Below are positions 53,984-63,197 of a stretch of 64,000 nucleotides of DNA, piece by piece. The position numbers and the translations under genes are program-made. Under the pieces are notes generated by a model, which made no database searches, was not told the DNA's origin, and saw nothing but the letters and a program-made list of their open reading frames with translations. Within the stretch, counting starts at the first letter, position 1; every line of letters begins with the position of its first letter. This stretch comes from Clostridia bacterium (GTDB lineage: Bacteria; Bacillota; Clostridia; Oscillospirales; Acutalibacteraceae): contig JAFQFY010000033.1 of assembly GCA_017398485.1 (NCBI GenBank), positions 1 to 64,000 of the forward strand, written 5' to 3'.

Positions 53984-54361
53984 ATGTTTGTCGCAGTCGT
54001 GTCACCCGACAGAAGCTATGCACGGCGGTTGGGTGACGATATACTGGACGCCTGTCTCAGACGCGGCTGTTACAGCACGTTTATAGACTATACGGCGGAC
54101 GACGAATTCTTGGGCGCGTTGCGCGAGCGAGAGTTCGGCACGGTTATTTTGGAGATACAAGGTGAGAATGAGTGGCGTATCGCGCAGACGGTGGTTGCCG
54201 TCAGGCCGCAGGCGAAGCTGATCCTGCTCGGGTCAAACGAAGCGGCGGTCAAGGGATACGCGCTTAACGCAGACCTCTGTTCCTCCGTTCACCCGAAAGA
54301 GGACGAATTGAATCGGATCGTTCAAATCATATTTCCCATCGGAAAGGAAGACGCAGTATGA
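53984..54361 (+). CDS. Degenerate receiver-domain protein
   Basis: 125 residues, a single CheY-like fold without an output domain. Alignment with receivers by eye: VAVVSPDRSYARRL at the first strand lacks the acidic pair, VILEIQG has Glu57 in place of the phosphorylated Asp, LLGS has Ser at the Thr position, and SVHPKED has His in place of the invariant Lys. It therefore should not be phosphorylated; Glu may mimic the phosphorylated state. ATG 53984 follows AAGGCGGTG. It overlaps the giant surface-protein gene by 4 bases (ATGA), so the two are coupled, and both are divergent from the LytTR system. Function unknown; a regulator or chaperone of expression is a guess. Confidence 0.72.
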   Translation: MFVAVVSPDRSYARRLGDDILDACLRRGCYSTFIDYTADDEFLGALREREFGTVILEIQGENEWRIAQTVVAVRPQAKLILLGSNEAAVKGYALNADLCSSVHPKEDELNRIVQIIFPIGKEDAV

Positions 54362-57300
54362 AAATGCATTTATCGGTTATAAAAAAGGCTTTGGCGATGC
54401 TCGTGGCACTGACCGTGTTCGTCGCGGCTTTGCCCGTCGGCATGATCGCGTTTGCCGCGGCGGCGGATTACACCACCTCTGCCGACAACTCTACGGCGAA
54501 CGGCTACGTTGATATGCTCGGTACGACGGCAGACGGCAACCGCTATTCCGGTCGTGTGTGGGCGGATAAATCGGTGTATACCGACTCCTCCGTTACCCTC
54601 GACGGCATCACCGTGCAGAATGACGACGACTTTATGGTGGTCTATTCGGCACTCGGTTCGTCGACCTCCCTGACGACCGAAACGGTGACCGGTTCCAATC
54701 TGGACGTCGTATTCGTGTTGGATACTTCGGGCTCGATGCGCGGCACGCGCATCTCCAACGTGGTGTCGGCCGCGAACACCCTGCTTGAAGGTCTTTCGGG
54801 CGTCGGCAATCGCATCGCGGTGGTGGACTACAACCACTCTGCCGGCATGATCGCGCCGCTCGCCTCTTACTCGAAGCTCTCTCTGTCGGTATCCGGCAGC
54901 GGCGTGGTGACGGCGCGTGACAACGGTACTACCGTCGGCAGCAACGATAACCACGGCTCCGGCACTTATACCCAGTCGGGTGTCGATTACGGCTTCGAGG
55001 TACTGGAAAACGCTACCGAAAAGAGTGGTCGCGCGCCGATCCTCATCGTGCTGTCCGACGGTCTTGCCAACTATGCGACGAGCGGCAACTGGTACGATCC
55101 CGGCGAGAACAAGAACTCCTCGAACGTGCGCGGATTCGGCACGAACGGCATCATTTTGTCGACGCTGCTCAACGGCGCGTTTAAGAAATCCTCCGTTGAG
55201 CGTGCTTACGGCCGTTCGGCGTACGTTTACGGCATCAGCGTTGAGGTGTCGGATGCCAGCAGTGACGTCATCATGGACCCCGTCAACAACTTTAATGCCA
55301 ATTCCGTTTCCTCTAACGGTCGCACGGCGTATTCCTGGTTCCAAAACTGGTCAAATTCCGATGCAACCTACACGAACGGAAGCTGGTCCTTCCAACAGGT
55401 GCCCACAAGCACTGCGTATAACCCGAACGGTGTTACCAAACAGGACGTCATTGATAATATTGCGTACATCGATACGCATTACAGTGCAAACGATACCACT
55501 GCTTTGCAGAATACTTTCCAACAGATCCTTACGGAACTGAAAACACCTGCCTTTATTCCTACGGTGGATAAGGTACAGACCGGCACGGGCATGGTGGACG
55601 TACCGCTGACCTACGTGGATTTTATCGGCGAGTATATGGAGGTCAAGGATTTTAAGGCAGTCACGTTGTTCGGTAAGACTTACGTCGTAGGTGACGGTAC
55701 CGCCGCCGCTCCGACCTACGCGGTCGGCGAAACGGTCACGCGCAGCGTCGTGACGACCTATCCCGTCGGCGTCGGTGCCGCTTCGGTCACTCACCCGACC
55801 CTCGGTACCGTGTTTGACGTTGACGACAACGTCTGGTTGACTATCACCGAGGAGGTCACCGGCGCGTACAACGCCGTCGGTGAGTTCGTTCCTAACGGTG
55901 TGCCGCTACAGACCGTGCGCGTGTATATCAATTCCGTCGCCTTGCCGGTCATTCTCGACGAGGTCGAGGTGGATAAGGACGGCAACGTTACCTTCTCGGA
56001 GACAACGCCGCACCCGATCCGCGTGTATTATACCGTCGGTATGGCGGATGCGGTGTGCAAGGCAGACGGCAACGTCGACTGGACCAAGCTGGACGACGCT
56101 TACGTGGCGGCGAATACCGATGCACAAGGGTATGTCAATTTCTATGCTAACCGTTACGGTGAGATGAACGCACCCGTCGGCGGTGTGGTGACCAACGGCG
56201 ATGCGCACGTGTCCTTCACTCCCTCGGCGGAAAACCGCTATTACTACCACCAGAACTCCAACGCCGTCTTCTTCGACGTCAAGGACGCGCAGGGCAATCC
56301 CTTGGTCGCTGAGCCGGACGAATACGGTGTGGAATACAACCAGGCGATGGACGGTTATCAGTACGATTATCTGGACGCCGCAGACATCTTTGAGTGGCAG
56401 GGCGGCACCCTCGTGCAGAAGATAGTGGACGACGCCCATCCGCTTTATGCGTATATCGAGTATTATCATAAGGATCAAACTACCGGCAAGGGCGAGCTGG
56501 TCTATATGCTGGCGTTTGCCACGTGGGGCGAACTCAAAAACGACCTGACTGCCGTTCGTTTGACCGGTGAGACTCAAAACGGACAGGCGTTGCACGAGTA
56601 TATCGCGACGAACGACACGGTATTTACCGTAGACGATCTGCGCGCGTATATTGAGAACAACAATATCACCGATCTGACCGCCATCCGTGCGCGTCTGGCG
56701 GTCGGCACCCAGCGTATCTATCGCCTGCATCACATGATTAAGGCGAAAAGTGACAACGTCACGGGCACGGCGGTCAACGCCTACGCGCCCGACTATAACA
56801 AGGACGCGGCACACGTCGGCTCGATCGTCATGTGGTTGGGCAACAACGGCGTGCTTCGCGCTCAGCCGGAGGAACTGGGCATCGTCATCACCAAGACGGT
56901 AGTCGGCAACGACGCCTCCACCGACGAGTTCACCTTTACCGTCACTTCGGCGTCTGCTGCGGATAACGGGCTGGAGGTCGCACTGTCCTACTATGACGCC
57001 GACGGCAACGAGGCCGCGGGCGACACCGCTGAGTTTATCGGCGGTAAGATCACCGTGCAGCTCGGCGCAGGCGAAAAGGTGGTCATCCGCGGTCTGACCA
57101 AGGACGTGGATTACACCGTTGCGGAAACGGACAACGCATTGTACAATCTGACCTCGGTCAACGGCACGGCCGGTGCGACCTCGGTCGTTCTCAAACCGGC
57201 GTTCGGTGAGCTCGCTACGGCGTCCTTCACCAACACGGCCAAGCGCTTCGGCAACCTCGTTATCAACAAAGAGGTCCTGCATGACTTCGGTACCGAATAC

Positions 57301-60297
57301 GTTGTTCCCGGCATGGAATTCGTCATTCGCACCCATCTCGCACTGAACGGCGAGAACGTGGCGAACGCGACCTTCAACGCGACTTACAGCGACGAGCGCG
57401 GCGACGCGACCGTGACGACCGATGCCGACGGCAACTTCCTCGTCACCCTCGCGCACGGCGAGAGCGTTGAGATCTTCGGCCTGGAAGCCGGCACGGTCGC
57501 CAACGGCACCGAGCTGTACTTCGACGGTACCGCCTACTATACCTACGGTCAGGCGGCGGATAAGTGGTACGACGGCTTTGTTGCGCCGACCTATTACGAT
57601 GACGACGGCAGTGAGAACGGTCAGGTGGACATCATCGCCGACACCACGGTCGCCGGCATCGTGTACAACACTTATGCGCCCACCTACGATGCGGTCGAGG
57701 CAGACATTCGTCTGTCGGGTCAAAAGACCGTCGTTAATGCGCCTGCGTCGCTGGGCGACACTTTCACCTTTGAGTTACAGCAGTGGAATGCTGCCACGCA
57801 GGCATGGGATATCGTCGTTGATACCGCTACGGCGAAGAACGGCGAAGCCATCGTCTTTGACGGCGCGCAGTTTGCGTATACTGCGATCGGCACCTATTCC
57901 TACCAGATCGTTGAGATTCCCGGCAATAACGCCGGTATCACCTACGACCCGACCAAGCACACCTTCACCGTGACCGTCACCGATACGGATATGGACGGCG
58001 CGCTGGAGATCGCGTCGGTGGTGTCGGATCATTCCAATGCGCCGTTTGACAAGAGCGGCAACGCATTTGTCAACGATCATATCCATTACACCAACTATTA
58101 CGGCTCGACCGATGCGCTCGCGCAGCTCGATATTCAGAAAGAGCTCGTCAACGCTTCCGGCAGCCCGCTCGTCGACCTTGAGGGCTATAAGTTCGAACTC
58201 TACGAGGGGAATGCCAAGGTCGCGGAGAATTACACCGACGCCGTCGGTGAGGCACAACTGACCTGGTGGATCACGCAGGAGGGTACCCACACTTATACTC
58301 TCAAAGAGGTCAACGGCGGCGTCAACGGCATGGATTATGCCGACGATATCGTCATTGAGGTCGTCGTTACGGACGACGGCAACGGCAACAAGATCGTCAC
58401 CGCGATCAACAACGTCAGCGCCGCAGCGGCGGTGACCGACGAGCTGGTCGTTACCAACGTGTACACGGCACAGGCGGCGGTCGTTGAGCCCAACATTTCC
58501 AAGACCCTGATCGGTCGTGACATGGTAGACGGCGAGTTTACCTTCGAGCTCAAGCAGGTCCTGCGCGGTTCGGAAGGCTACGTCAAGGCGATCGTCGGCG
58601 GCGTGGATACGCTGCTTACGGCGGATGGTCTGACCGTCAAGAACACCGCGGCGGCAAACGGCGTAAAGAACGATATCCTGTTCCCGAGCTTGAAATTTGA
58701 AAAAGTAGGCACGTATTTCTTCACCATCGACGAATTGGGCGATGATGCGAACGGGCTGACCTATGACAAGAATATCTACCACGTGCGCGTCACCGTCACC
58801 GACAATAACGGCATCCTTGCGGTCGTCACCGAGATCTACGATCAGCTCGGCGACGAAAATGCAGTGCACTTTACCAACACCTATGCGGCTAAGCCTGTTA
58901 CCTACACGGTGCAGGCGCACAAGGATCTGGAGGGTCGCGTGCTTGCCGAGGGCGAATTCACCTTCAATCTCGTAGGCAATAACGTTACCCATACCGTGGC
59001 GAACGGCGCCGACGGCTCCGTCGTGTTCCCCGCTTTCACCTTTGACGCGGTCGGGACATACGAGTTTGTTCTCACCGAGGTCAACGGCGGTACCTTTGTC
59101 AATTACGGTGAGCAGGGGTATAACGGCATCAGCTACGATGGCGACAAGTTTACCTATATCATCACCGTCAAAGACGACGGCCGCGGTCAGTTGTACGTTG
59201 AGCCGGTGGAGATCTTCGATGCCGGCGGTTACGCCGTCAACAGCACGCCGACCTTCGTCAACAGTTACGAGGCATTTGTGTATCATACGATCAAAGGCGT
59301 GAAGTATCTCAACGGCGGTGAGTTGCAGTATAACAAATATGGCTTTGCACTGTACGACGCGGACGCCGACGGTAACAAACTGGCTCAGACGCCGATCGAA
59401 ACGACCTACAATGAGGCGGATGGCACGTTTGAATTCTGTGTAGAATACAAAGTCGACGGTTCTCGTGGCGTCAACGACGTCGGCGTACACCATTACGTCG
59501 TGGAAGAGGTCGGTGCCGGTGAGTTCGTCGAGGAAGACAACGGCGAATACGGCGTACGCTACGACGACAGACAGTATCACGTCGTCGTCAACATTGAGGA
59601 CAACGGTGACGGCACGCTGAAAGCCACGCAGAGCAATATTCTTAAAGACTCCGGTGTGTTGTACGAGACGTTGGAATTCGTTAACCGCCGCTATGACATC
59701 GCTAACAAAGAAGTGCATGGCAGTGCAGACGCGGATGTTAACATTGACGGCAACACCGTTGCGGTCGGCGAGGAACTCACCTATTCCATCTACTTCTACA
59801 ACGGCAATAACGCCGAGACGACGGTGACGGTCGTTGACACGATTCCGAGCGGCACCGCCTACGTTGCCCATTCGGCGGACCACGGCGGCGTGTATGCCGA
59901 CGGCAAGATCACTTGGATGCTGACCGTGCCGGCACACACGGAACTTAACGTCAACTTTAAGGTCACGGTCGTGGCAGGCGGCGTGTCGATCGATAACACG
60001 GCGGCGGTACTCGTCGGCAACAACACCTACGAGACTAACACCGTCACCAATGATGTGACCGCTCCCGAACCCGAGCCCGAGCCCGAGCCGAAGCCCGAGC
60101 CCGAGCCGAAGCCTGAGCCCGAGCCCGAGCCGAAACCCGAGCCCGAGCCGAAACCCGAACCCGAGCCCGACAAGCCGGAAACCGAGAGTCCCAAGACGGG
60201 TGACAGCGGCAATCTCGGCTTGTGGATCGCGCTGGCGTTCGTCAGCGGCGGCGTGATCTTCGGTGCAAAGAAGAAAAAGAAGACCGATAACGCCTAA
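54358..60297 (+). CDS. Giant sortase-anchored surface protein with a von Willebrand A domain and pilin-type repeats
   Basis: 1979 residues. Signal peptide (about 1-36), then a vWA domain with a complete MIDAS start VFVLDTSGSMRG (D122, S124, S126). From about residue 840 come six to seven Ig-like repeats of the Spy0128/FctA or Cna-B kind (for example GEFTFELKQV, EFTFNLVGN, GTYFFTIDELG, GTYEFVLTEVNGG), which often carry Lys-Asn isopeptide bonds, then a DUF11-like domain (GEELTYSIYFYNGNNAETTV). The C-terminus is a Pro/Glu/Lys spacer, a sortase-like SPKTG (1944-1948), one helix and a KKKKK tail. Likely a pilus-tip-like adhesin. No sortase is in the window. The SPKTG variant suggests a non-classical sortase specificity. 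Confidence 0.92.
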   Translation: MKMHLSVIKKALAMLVALTVFVAALPVGMIAFAAAADYTTSADNSTANGYVDMLGTTADGNRYSGRVWADKSVYTDSSVTLDGITVQNDDDFMVVYSALGSSTSLTTETVTGSNLDVVFVLDTSGSMRGTRISNVVSAANTLLEGLSGVGNRIAVVDYNHSAGMIAPLASYSKLSLSVSGSGVVTARDNGTTVGSNDNHGSGTYTQSGVDYGFEVLENATEKSGRAPILIVLSDGLANYATSGNWYDPGENKNSSNVRGFGTNGIILSTLLNGAFKKSSVERAYGRSAYVYGISVEVSDASSDVIMDPVNNFNANSVSSNGRTAYSWFQNWSNSDATYTNGSWSFQQVPTSTAYNPNGVTKQDVIDNIAYIDTHYSANDTTALQNTFQQILTELKTPAFIPTVDKVQTGTGMVDVPLTYVDFIGEYMEVKDFKAVTLFGKTYVVGDGTAAAPTYAVGETVTRSVVTTYPVGVGAASVTHPTLGTVFDVDDNVWLTITEEVTGAYNAVGEFVPNGVPLQTVRVYINSVALPVILDEVEVDKDGNVTFSETTPHPIRVYYTVGMADAVCKADGNVDWTKLDDAYVAANTDAQGYVNFYANRYGEMNAPVGGVVTNGDAHVSFTPSAENRYYYHQNSNAVFFDVKDAQGNPLVAEPDEYGVEYNQAMDGYQYDYLDAADIFEWQGGTLVQKIVDDAHPLYAYIEYYHKDQTTGKGELVYMLAFATWGELKNDLTAVRLTGETQNGQALHEYIATNDTVFTVDDLRAYIENNNITDLTAIRARLAVGTQRIYRLHHMIKAKSDNVTGTAVNAYAPDYNKDAAHVGSIVMWLGNNGVLRAQPEELGIVITKTVVGNDASTDEFTFTVTSASAADNGLEVALSYYDADGNEAAGDTAEFIGGKITVQLGAGEKVVIRGLTKDVDYTVAETDNALYNLTSVNGTAGATSVVLKPAFGELATASFTNTAKRFGNLVINKEVLHDFGTEYVVPGMEFVIRTHLALNGENVANATFNATYSDERGDATVTTDADGNFLVTLAHGESVEIFGLEAGTVANGTELYFDGTAYYTYGQAADKWYDGFVAPTYYDDDGSENGQVDIIADTTVAGIVYNTYAPTYDAVEADIRLSGQKTVVNAPASLGDTFTFELQQWNAATQAWDIVVDTATAKNGEAIVFDGAQFAYTAIGTYSYQIVEIPGNNAGITYDPTKHTFTVTVTDTDMDGALEIASVVSDHSNAPFDKSGNAFVNDHIHYTNYYGSTDALAQLDIQKELVNASGSPLVDLEGYKFELYEGNAKVAENYTDAVGEAQLTWWITQEGTHTYTLKEVNGGVNGMDYADDIVIEVVVTDDGNGNKIVTAINNVSAAAAVTDELVVTNVYTAQAAVVEPNISKTLIGRDMVDGEFTFELKQVLRGSEGYVKAIVGGVDTLLTADGLTVKNTAAANGVKNDILFPSLKFEKVGTYFFTIDELGDDANGLTYDKNIYHVRVTVTDNNGILAVVTEIYDQLGDENAVHFTNTYAAKPVTYTVQAHKDLEGRVLAEGEFTFNLVGNNVTHTVANGADGSVVFPAFTFDAVGTYEFVLTEVNGGTFVNYGEQGYNGISYDGDKFTYIITVKDDGRGQLYVEPVEIFDAGGYAVNSTPTFVNSYEAFVYHTIKGVKYLNGGELQYNKYGFALYDADADGNKLAQTPIETTYNEADGTFEFCVEYKVDGSRGVNDVGVHHYVVEEVGAGEFVEEDNGEYGVRYDDRQYHVVVNIEDNGDGTLKATQSNILKDSGVLYETLEFVNRRYDIANKEVHGSADADVNIDGNTVAVGEELTYSIYFYNGNNAETTVTVVDTIPSGTAYVAHSADHGGVYADGKITWMLTVPAHTELNVNFKVTVVAGGVSIDNTAAVLVGNNTYETNTVTNDVTAPEPEPEPEPKPEPEPKPEPEPEPKPEPEPKPEPEPDKPETESPKTGDSGNLGLWIALAFVSGGVIFGAKKKKKTDNA

Positions 60298-60302
60298 TGT
60301 AA

Positions 60303-60337
60303 AAAAACGCCCTCGCCGACACGGTGAGGGCGTTTTT
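60303..60337 (+). terminator. Terminator of the surface-protein operon
   Basis: AAAAACGCCCTCGCC / GGTGAGGGCGTTTTT stem (one mismatch) directly after the stop; the spoVAD promoter begins at its end. Confidence 0.88.
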
Positions 60338-60366
60338 GCATAGTCTTCCGCCGACTGGATATGCTA
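60337..60366 (+). promoter_or_regulatory. Sigma-G-like promoter of spoVAD
   Basis: TGCATA (60337-60342) - 17 bases - TATGCTA (60360-60366), 27 bases before the ATG. Layout matches the spoVAC promoter. Confidence 0.62.
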
Positions 60367-60392
60367 ATTTTATCAAAAAAGGGGGAGAGTCT

Positions 60393-61406
60393 ATGCCGGA
60401 GAGACGAGGAGCGTATACCGTCACGCTGTCCAACAAGCCGACCGTGCTCAGCCACGCTGCGGTCGGCGGTACGAAGGAGGGGCAGGGACCGCTCGGCAAG
60501 CAGTTTGACGCGATATTTGAGGACACGCATTTAGGGGAAAAGACCTGGGAGAAGGCGGAGAGCGCCTTGCAGAAGGAGGCGCTCACACGCGCGTTGGATA
60601 AGGCCGGATTGGCGCCCAGCCAACTGCAATATCTGTTTGCCGGCGATCTGCTCAATCAGAATATCGCCTCCACTTTCGGGCTGCGCGAGATGAACGTACC
60701 GCTGATCGGACAGTTCGGCGCCTGCTCGACGATGGGGCAGACCATGGCGATGGCGGCGATCTTCGTGGACAGCGGCGCGGCGGATCTGTGCGGCGCGGTG
60801 ACCTCGTCGCATTTCTGCACCGCCGAGCGCCAGTTCCGCTATCCGCTGGAATACGGCGGCCAACGTCCTCCGACGAGCCAGTGGACCGCCACTGCGTCGG
60901 GCGCCGTGGTGGTAGGGCGTGCCGGCAAGGGCGTGCGCATCACCGAAGTGTGTATCGGGCGCGTGCAGGACATGGGCGTGACCGACATGAACAATATGGG
61001 CAGTGCCATGGCGCCGGCGGCGGCGGATACGCTGTCGCGCTTTTTTGCGGATACCGCCACGCGTCCCGAGGACTACGACCTGATCGCCACGGGCGATCTC
61101 GGCCTCGTCGGCGCACGGCTGTGCCGCGAACTCATCGCGCAAAAGGGGTATACTCTCGGTGACAACTACACCGACTGCGGCTTGTTGCTGTTTGATCGCG
61201 ATGCGCAGGACGTGCACGCAGGCGGTTCGGGCTGCGGCTGTTCGGCGTCGGTGCTGTGCGCGCATTTGTTGCCGATGCTTGAACGCGGCGAACTGCGTCG
61301 CCTGCTGTTTTGCCCGACGGGTGCGCTGATGTCCCCAACGTCCTCGCAACAGGGAGAGAGCATCCCCGGTATCTGCCACGCCCTGCTTTTGGAGGCATGT
61401 CTGTAA
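60393..61406 (+). CDS. spoVAD: Stage V sporulation protein AD
   Basis: 337-residue thiolase-fold protein that binds dipicolinic acid and feeds the SpoVA channel. Family marks: LSHAAVGGTKEGQGPLG, FAGDLLNQNIASTFGLR, GQFGACSTMGQTMAMA, SSHFCTAERQFRYPLEYG, and LIATGDLGLVG. ATG 60393 follows GGGGGAG. spoVAC is 11.4 kb upstream and no spoVAE follows; the next gene is prfC. Confidence 0.96.
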   Translation: MPERRGAYTVTLSNKPTVLSHAAVGGTKEGQGPLGKQFDAIFEDTHLGEKTWEKAESALQKEALTRALDKAGLAPSQLQYLFAGDLLNQNIASTFGLREMNVPLIGQFGACSTMGQTMAMAAIFVDSGAADLCGAVTSSHFCTAERQFRYPLEYGGQRPPTSQWTATASGAVVVGRAGKGVRITEVCIGRVQDMGVTDMNNMGSAMAPAAADTLSRFFADTATRPEDYDLIATGDLGLVGARLCRELIAQKGYTLGDNYTDCGLLLFDRDAQDVHAGGSGCGCSASVLCAHLLPMLERGELRRLLFCPTGALMSPTSSQQGESIPGICHALLLEACL

Positions 61407-61446
61407 AATGCCCGTTTGCCTTTTGTAATATTGTGCAAATAATCTG

Positions 61447-61475
61447 TTGATTATTTCGACCGAATGCGGTAAAAT
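61447..61475 (+). promoter_or_regulatory. prfC promoter
   Basis: TTGATT (61447-61452) - 17 bases - TAAAAT (61470-61475), 63 bases before the start codon. Confidence 0.7.
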
Positions 61476-61487
61476 AAGGATAATCGT

Positions 61488-61513
61488 ACGGCGGCACCGG
61501 CACGTGCCGCCGT
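61488..61513 (+). repeat. GC-rich hairpin in the prfC leader
   Basis: 10-bp stem ACGGCGGCAC / GTGCCGCCGT with a 6-base loop, followed by TATTTTC, lying between the promoter and the ribosome site of prfC. Possible attenuator or mRNA stabiliser; the T tract is weak. Confidence 0.5.
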
Positions 61514-61538
61514 TATTTTCTGCTGTGGAGGGTATACC

Positions 61539-63182
61539 TTGGATACGACGGTTTTGAAAGATACGGTGGTCACCACCGGCGGCACGTTGCAGGAGGAGAT
61601 CCTGCGGCGACGCACCTTTGCGATCATTTCTCACCCCGACGCCGGTAAAACCACGCTCACCGAAAAATTCTTGCTGTACGGCGGCGCGATCCAGCAGGCC
61701 GGTATGGTCAAGGGCAAAAAGAACAATAAACACGCGGTGTCCGACTGGATGGAGATCGAAAAACAACGCGGTATCTCGGTCACCTCGTCGGTCATGCAGT
61801 TTAACTACAAAAATTTCTGCATCAATATCCTCGACACGCCCGGTCACCAGGATTTTTCGGAGGACACCTATCGCACGCTGATGGCGGCGGATTCGGCGGT
61901 GATGGTCATTGACGCGTCCAAGGGCGTGGAAAAGCAGACCATCAAGCTGTTCAAGGTTTGTCTTTTGCGCCATATACCGATCTTCACCTTTGTCAACAAG
62001 ATGGACCGTGAGGCGCGCAATCCGTTTGACTTGATGGAGGAGATCGAGTCGGTGCTCGGCATCCGCACCTATCCGATGAACTGGCCGATCGGCTCGGGCA
62101 AGGAGTTTAAGGGCGTTTATGACAGAGGCGGCAGCCGAATCATCACCTTCACCGCCAACGATGAGCAGTCCAACGCGCAGCACGAGGTGCAGGCAACGGC
62201 GGTGGACTTGCAGGACGAGAGCCTGCGTTCGATGCTCGGCGACAACCTTTACGAGACTCTGTCCGACGATGTCGAACTGCTCGACGGCGCCGGCTTTGAC
62301 TTCGATATGGACGCTGTGCGCGCAGGCGAGCTGACGCCGGTGTTCTTTGGCTCGGCGTTGACCAATTTCGGTGTTGAGCCGTTCCTCGAGGAGTTTTTGC
62401 GTATGACCACCTCTCCGATGGCGCGCAAGGCAGACAGCGGCGAGATCGACCCGTTCGGCAAGAATTTCTCCGCCTTCGTGTTCAAGATCCAGGCGAACAT
62501 GAATAAGGCACACCGCGACCGCGTCGCCTTTATGCGCATCTGTTCGGGCAAGTTCGAAAAGGGCATGGAGGTCTATCACGTCCAGGGCGACAAAAAGATG
62601 CGTTTGAGTCAGCCGCAACAGCTCATGGCGGAGTCGCGCGAGATCGTGGACGAAGCGTACGCGGGCGATATCATCGGCGTGTTCGATCCGGGCATCTTTT
62701 CTATCGGTGACACCATCTGTTCGGGCAATGACAAGTTCCGCTTCGAGGGCATTCCCACCTTTGCGCCCGAGCATTTTGCGTTGGTCACGCAGGTGGACAC
62801 CATGAAGCGAAAGCAGTTCGTCAAGGGCATCACCCAGATCGCCCAAGAGGGTGCCATCCAGATCTTCCAGGAACTCGGCGGCGGTATGGAAGAGGTCATC
62901 GTCGGCGTCGTCGGCGTGTTGCAGTTCGAGGTACTGACCTATCGTCTGAAAAACGAATACAACGTCGACATCCGCATGCAGAACCTCCCGTACCAGTATA
63001 TCCGCTGGATCGAGAACGAGGATATTAATGTAAAGGCGCTCAACCTGACATCCGATACGCGCCGTATTCAAGACCTCCACGAGCGTAAGCTGCTGTTGTT
63101 CACGAACAGCTGGAACATCACCTGGGCGACCGAACACAACCCCGATTTGGAGCTGTCGGAATTCGGCAAAAACGAGGCATAA
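61539..63182 (+). CDS. prfC: Peptide chain release factor 3
   Basis: GTPase that recycles RF1/RF2 after termination. 547 residues; G1 SHPDAGKTTL, the RF3-specific QQAGMVKGKKNNKHAVSDWM, G2/G3 IEKQRGISVTSS and DTPGHQDFSEDTYR, G4 NKMDREARNP. Start is TTG 61539: GGAGG lies 7 bases upstream and no ATG fits. It ends 15 bases before the CapA-like gene. Confidence 0.96.
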   Translation: MDTTVLKDTVVTTGGTLQEEILRRRTFAIISHPDAGKTTLTEKFLLYGGAIQQAGMVKGKKNNKHAVSDWMEIEKQRGISVTSSVMQFNYKNFCINILDTPGHQDFSEDTYRTLMAADSAVMVIDASKGVEKQTIKLFKVCLLRHIPIFTFVNKMDREARNPFDLMEEIESVLGIRTYPMNWPIGSGKEFKGVYDRGGSRIITFTANDEQSNAQHEVQATAVDLQDESLRSMLGDNLYETLSDDVELLDGAGFDFDMDAVRAGELTPVFFGSALTNFGVEPFLEEFLRMTTSPMARKADSGEIDPFGKNFSAFVFKIQANMNKAHRDRVAFMRICSGKFEKGMEVYHVQGDKKMRLSQPQQLMAESREIVDEAYAGDIIGVFDPGIFSIGDTICSGNDKFRFEGIPTFAPEHFALVTQVDTMKRKQFVKGITQIAQEGAIQIFQELGGGMEEVIVGVVGVLQFEVLTYRLKNEYNVDIRMQNLPYQYIRWIENEDINVKALNLTSDTRRIQDLHERKLLLFTNSWNITWATEHNPDLELSEFGKNEA

Positions 63183-63197
63183 GGAGAGAAAAACGAC

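Noticed and set aside
57775..59937. Long open frame (720 codons) on the minus strand inside the surface-protein gene
   Set aside because: It is antisense to a clear coding gene with high GC at wobble positions, has no ribosome site and shows no recognisable domain.
60061..60180. Dense GAGCCCGAGCCC-type tandem repeat
   Set aside because: It is the coding sequence of the Glu-Pro/Lys-Pro stalk of the surface protein, not a separate repeat element.
60531..63137. 868-codon open frame on the minus strand across spoVAD and prfC
   Set aside because: Shadow of two well-recognised genes; composition is His/Arg/Ala-rich in the manner of antisense frames in GC-rich DNA.
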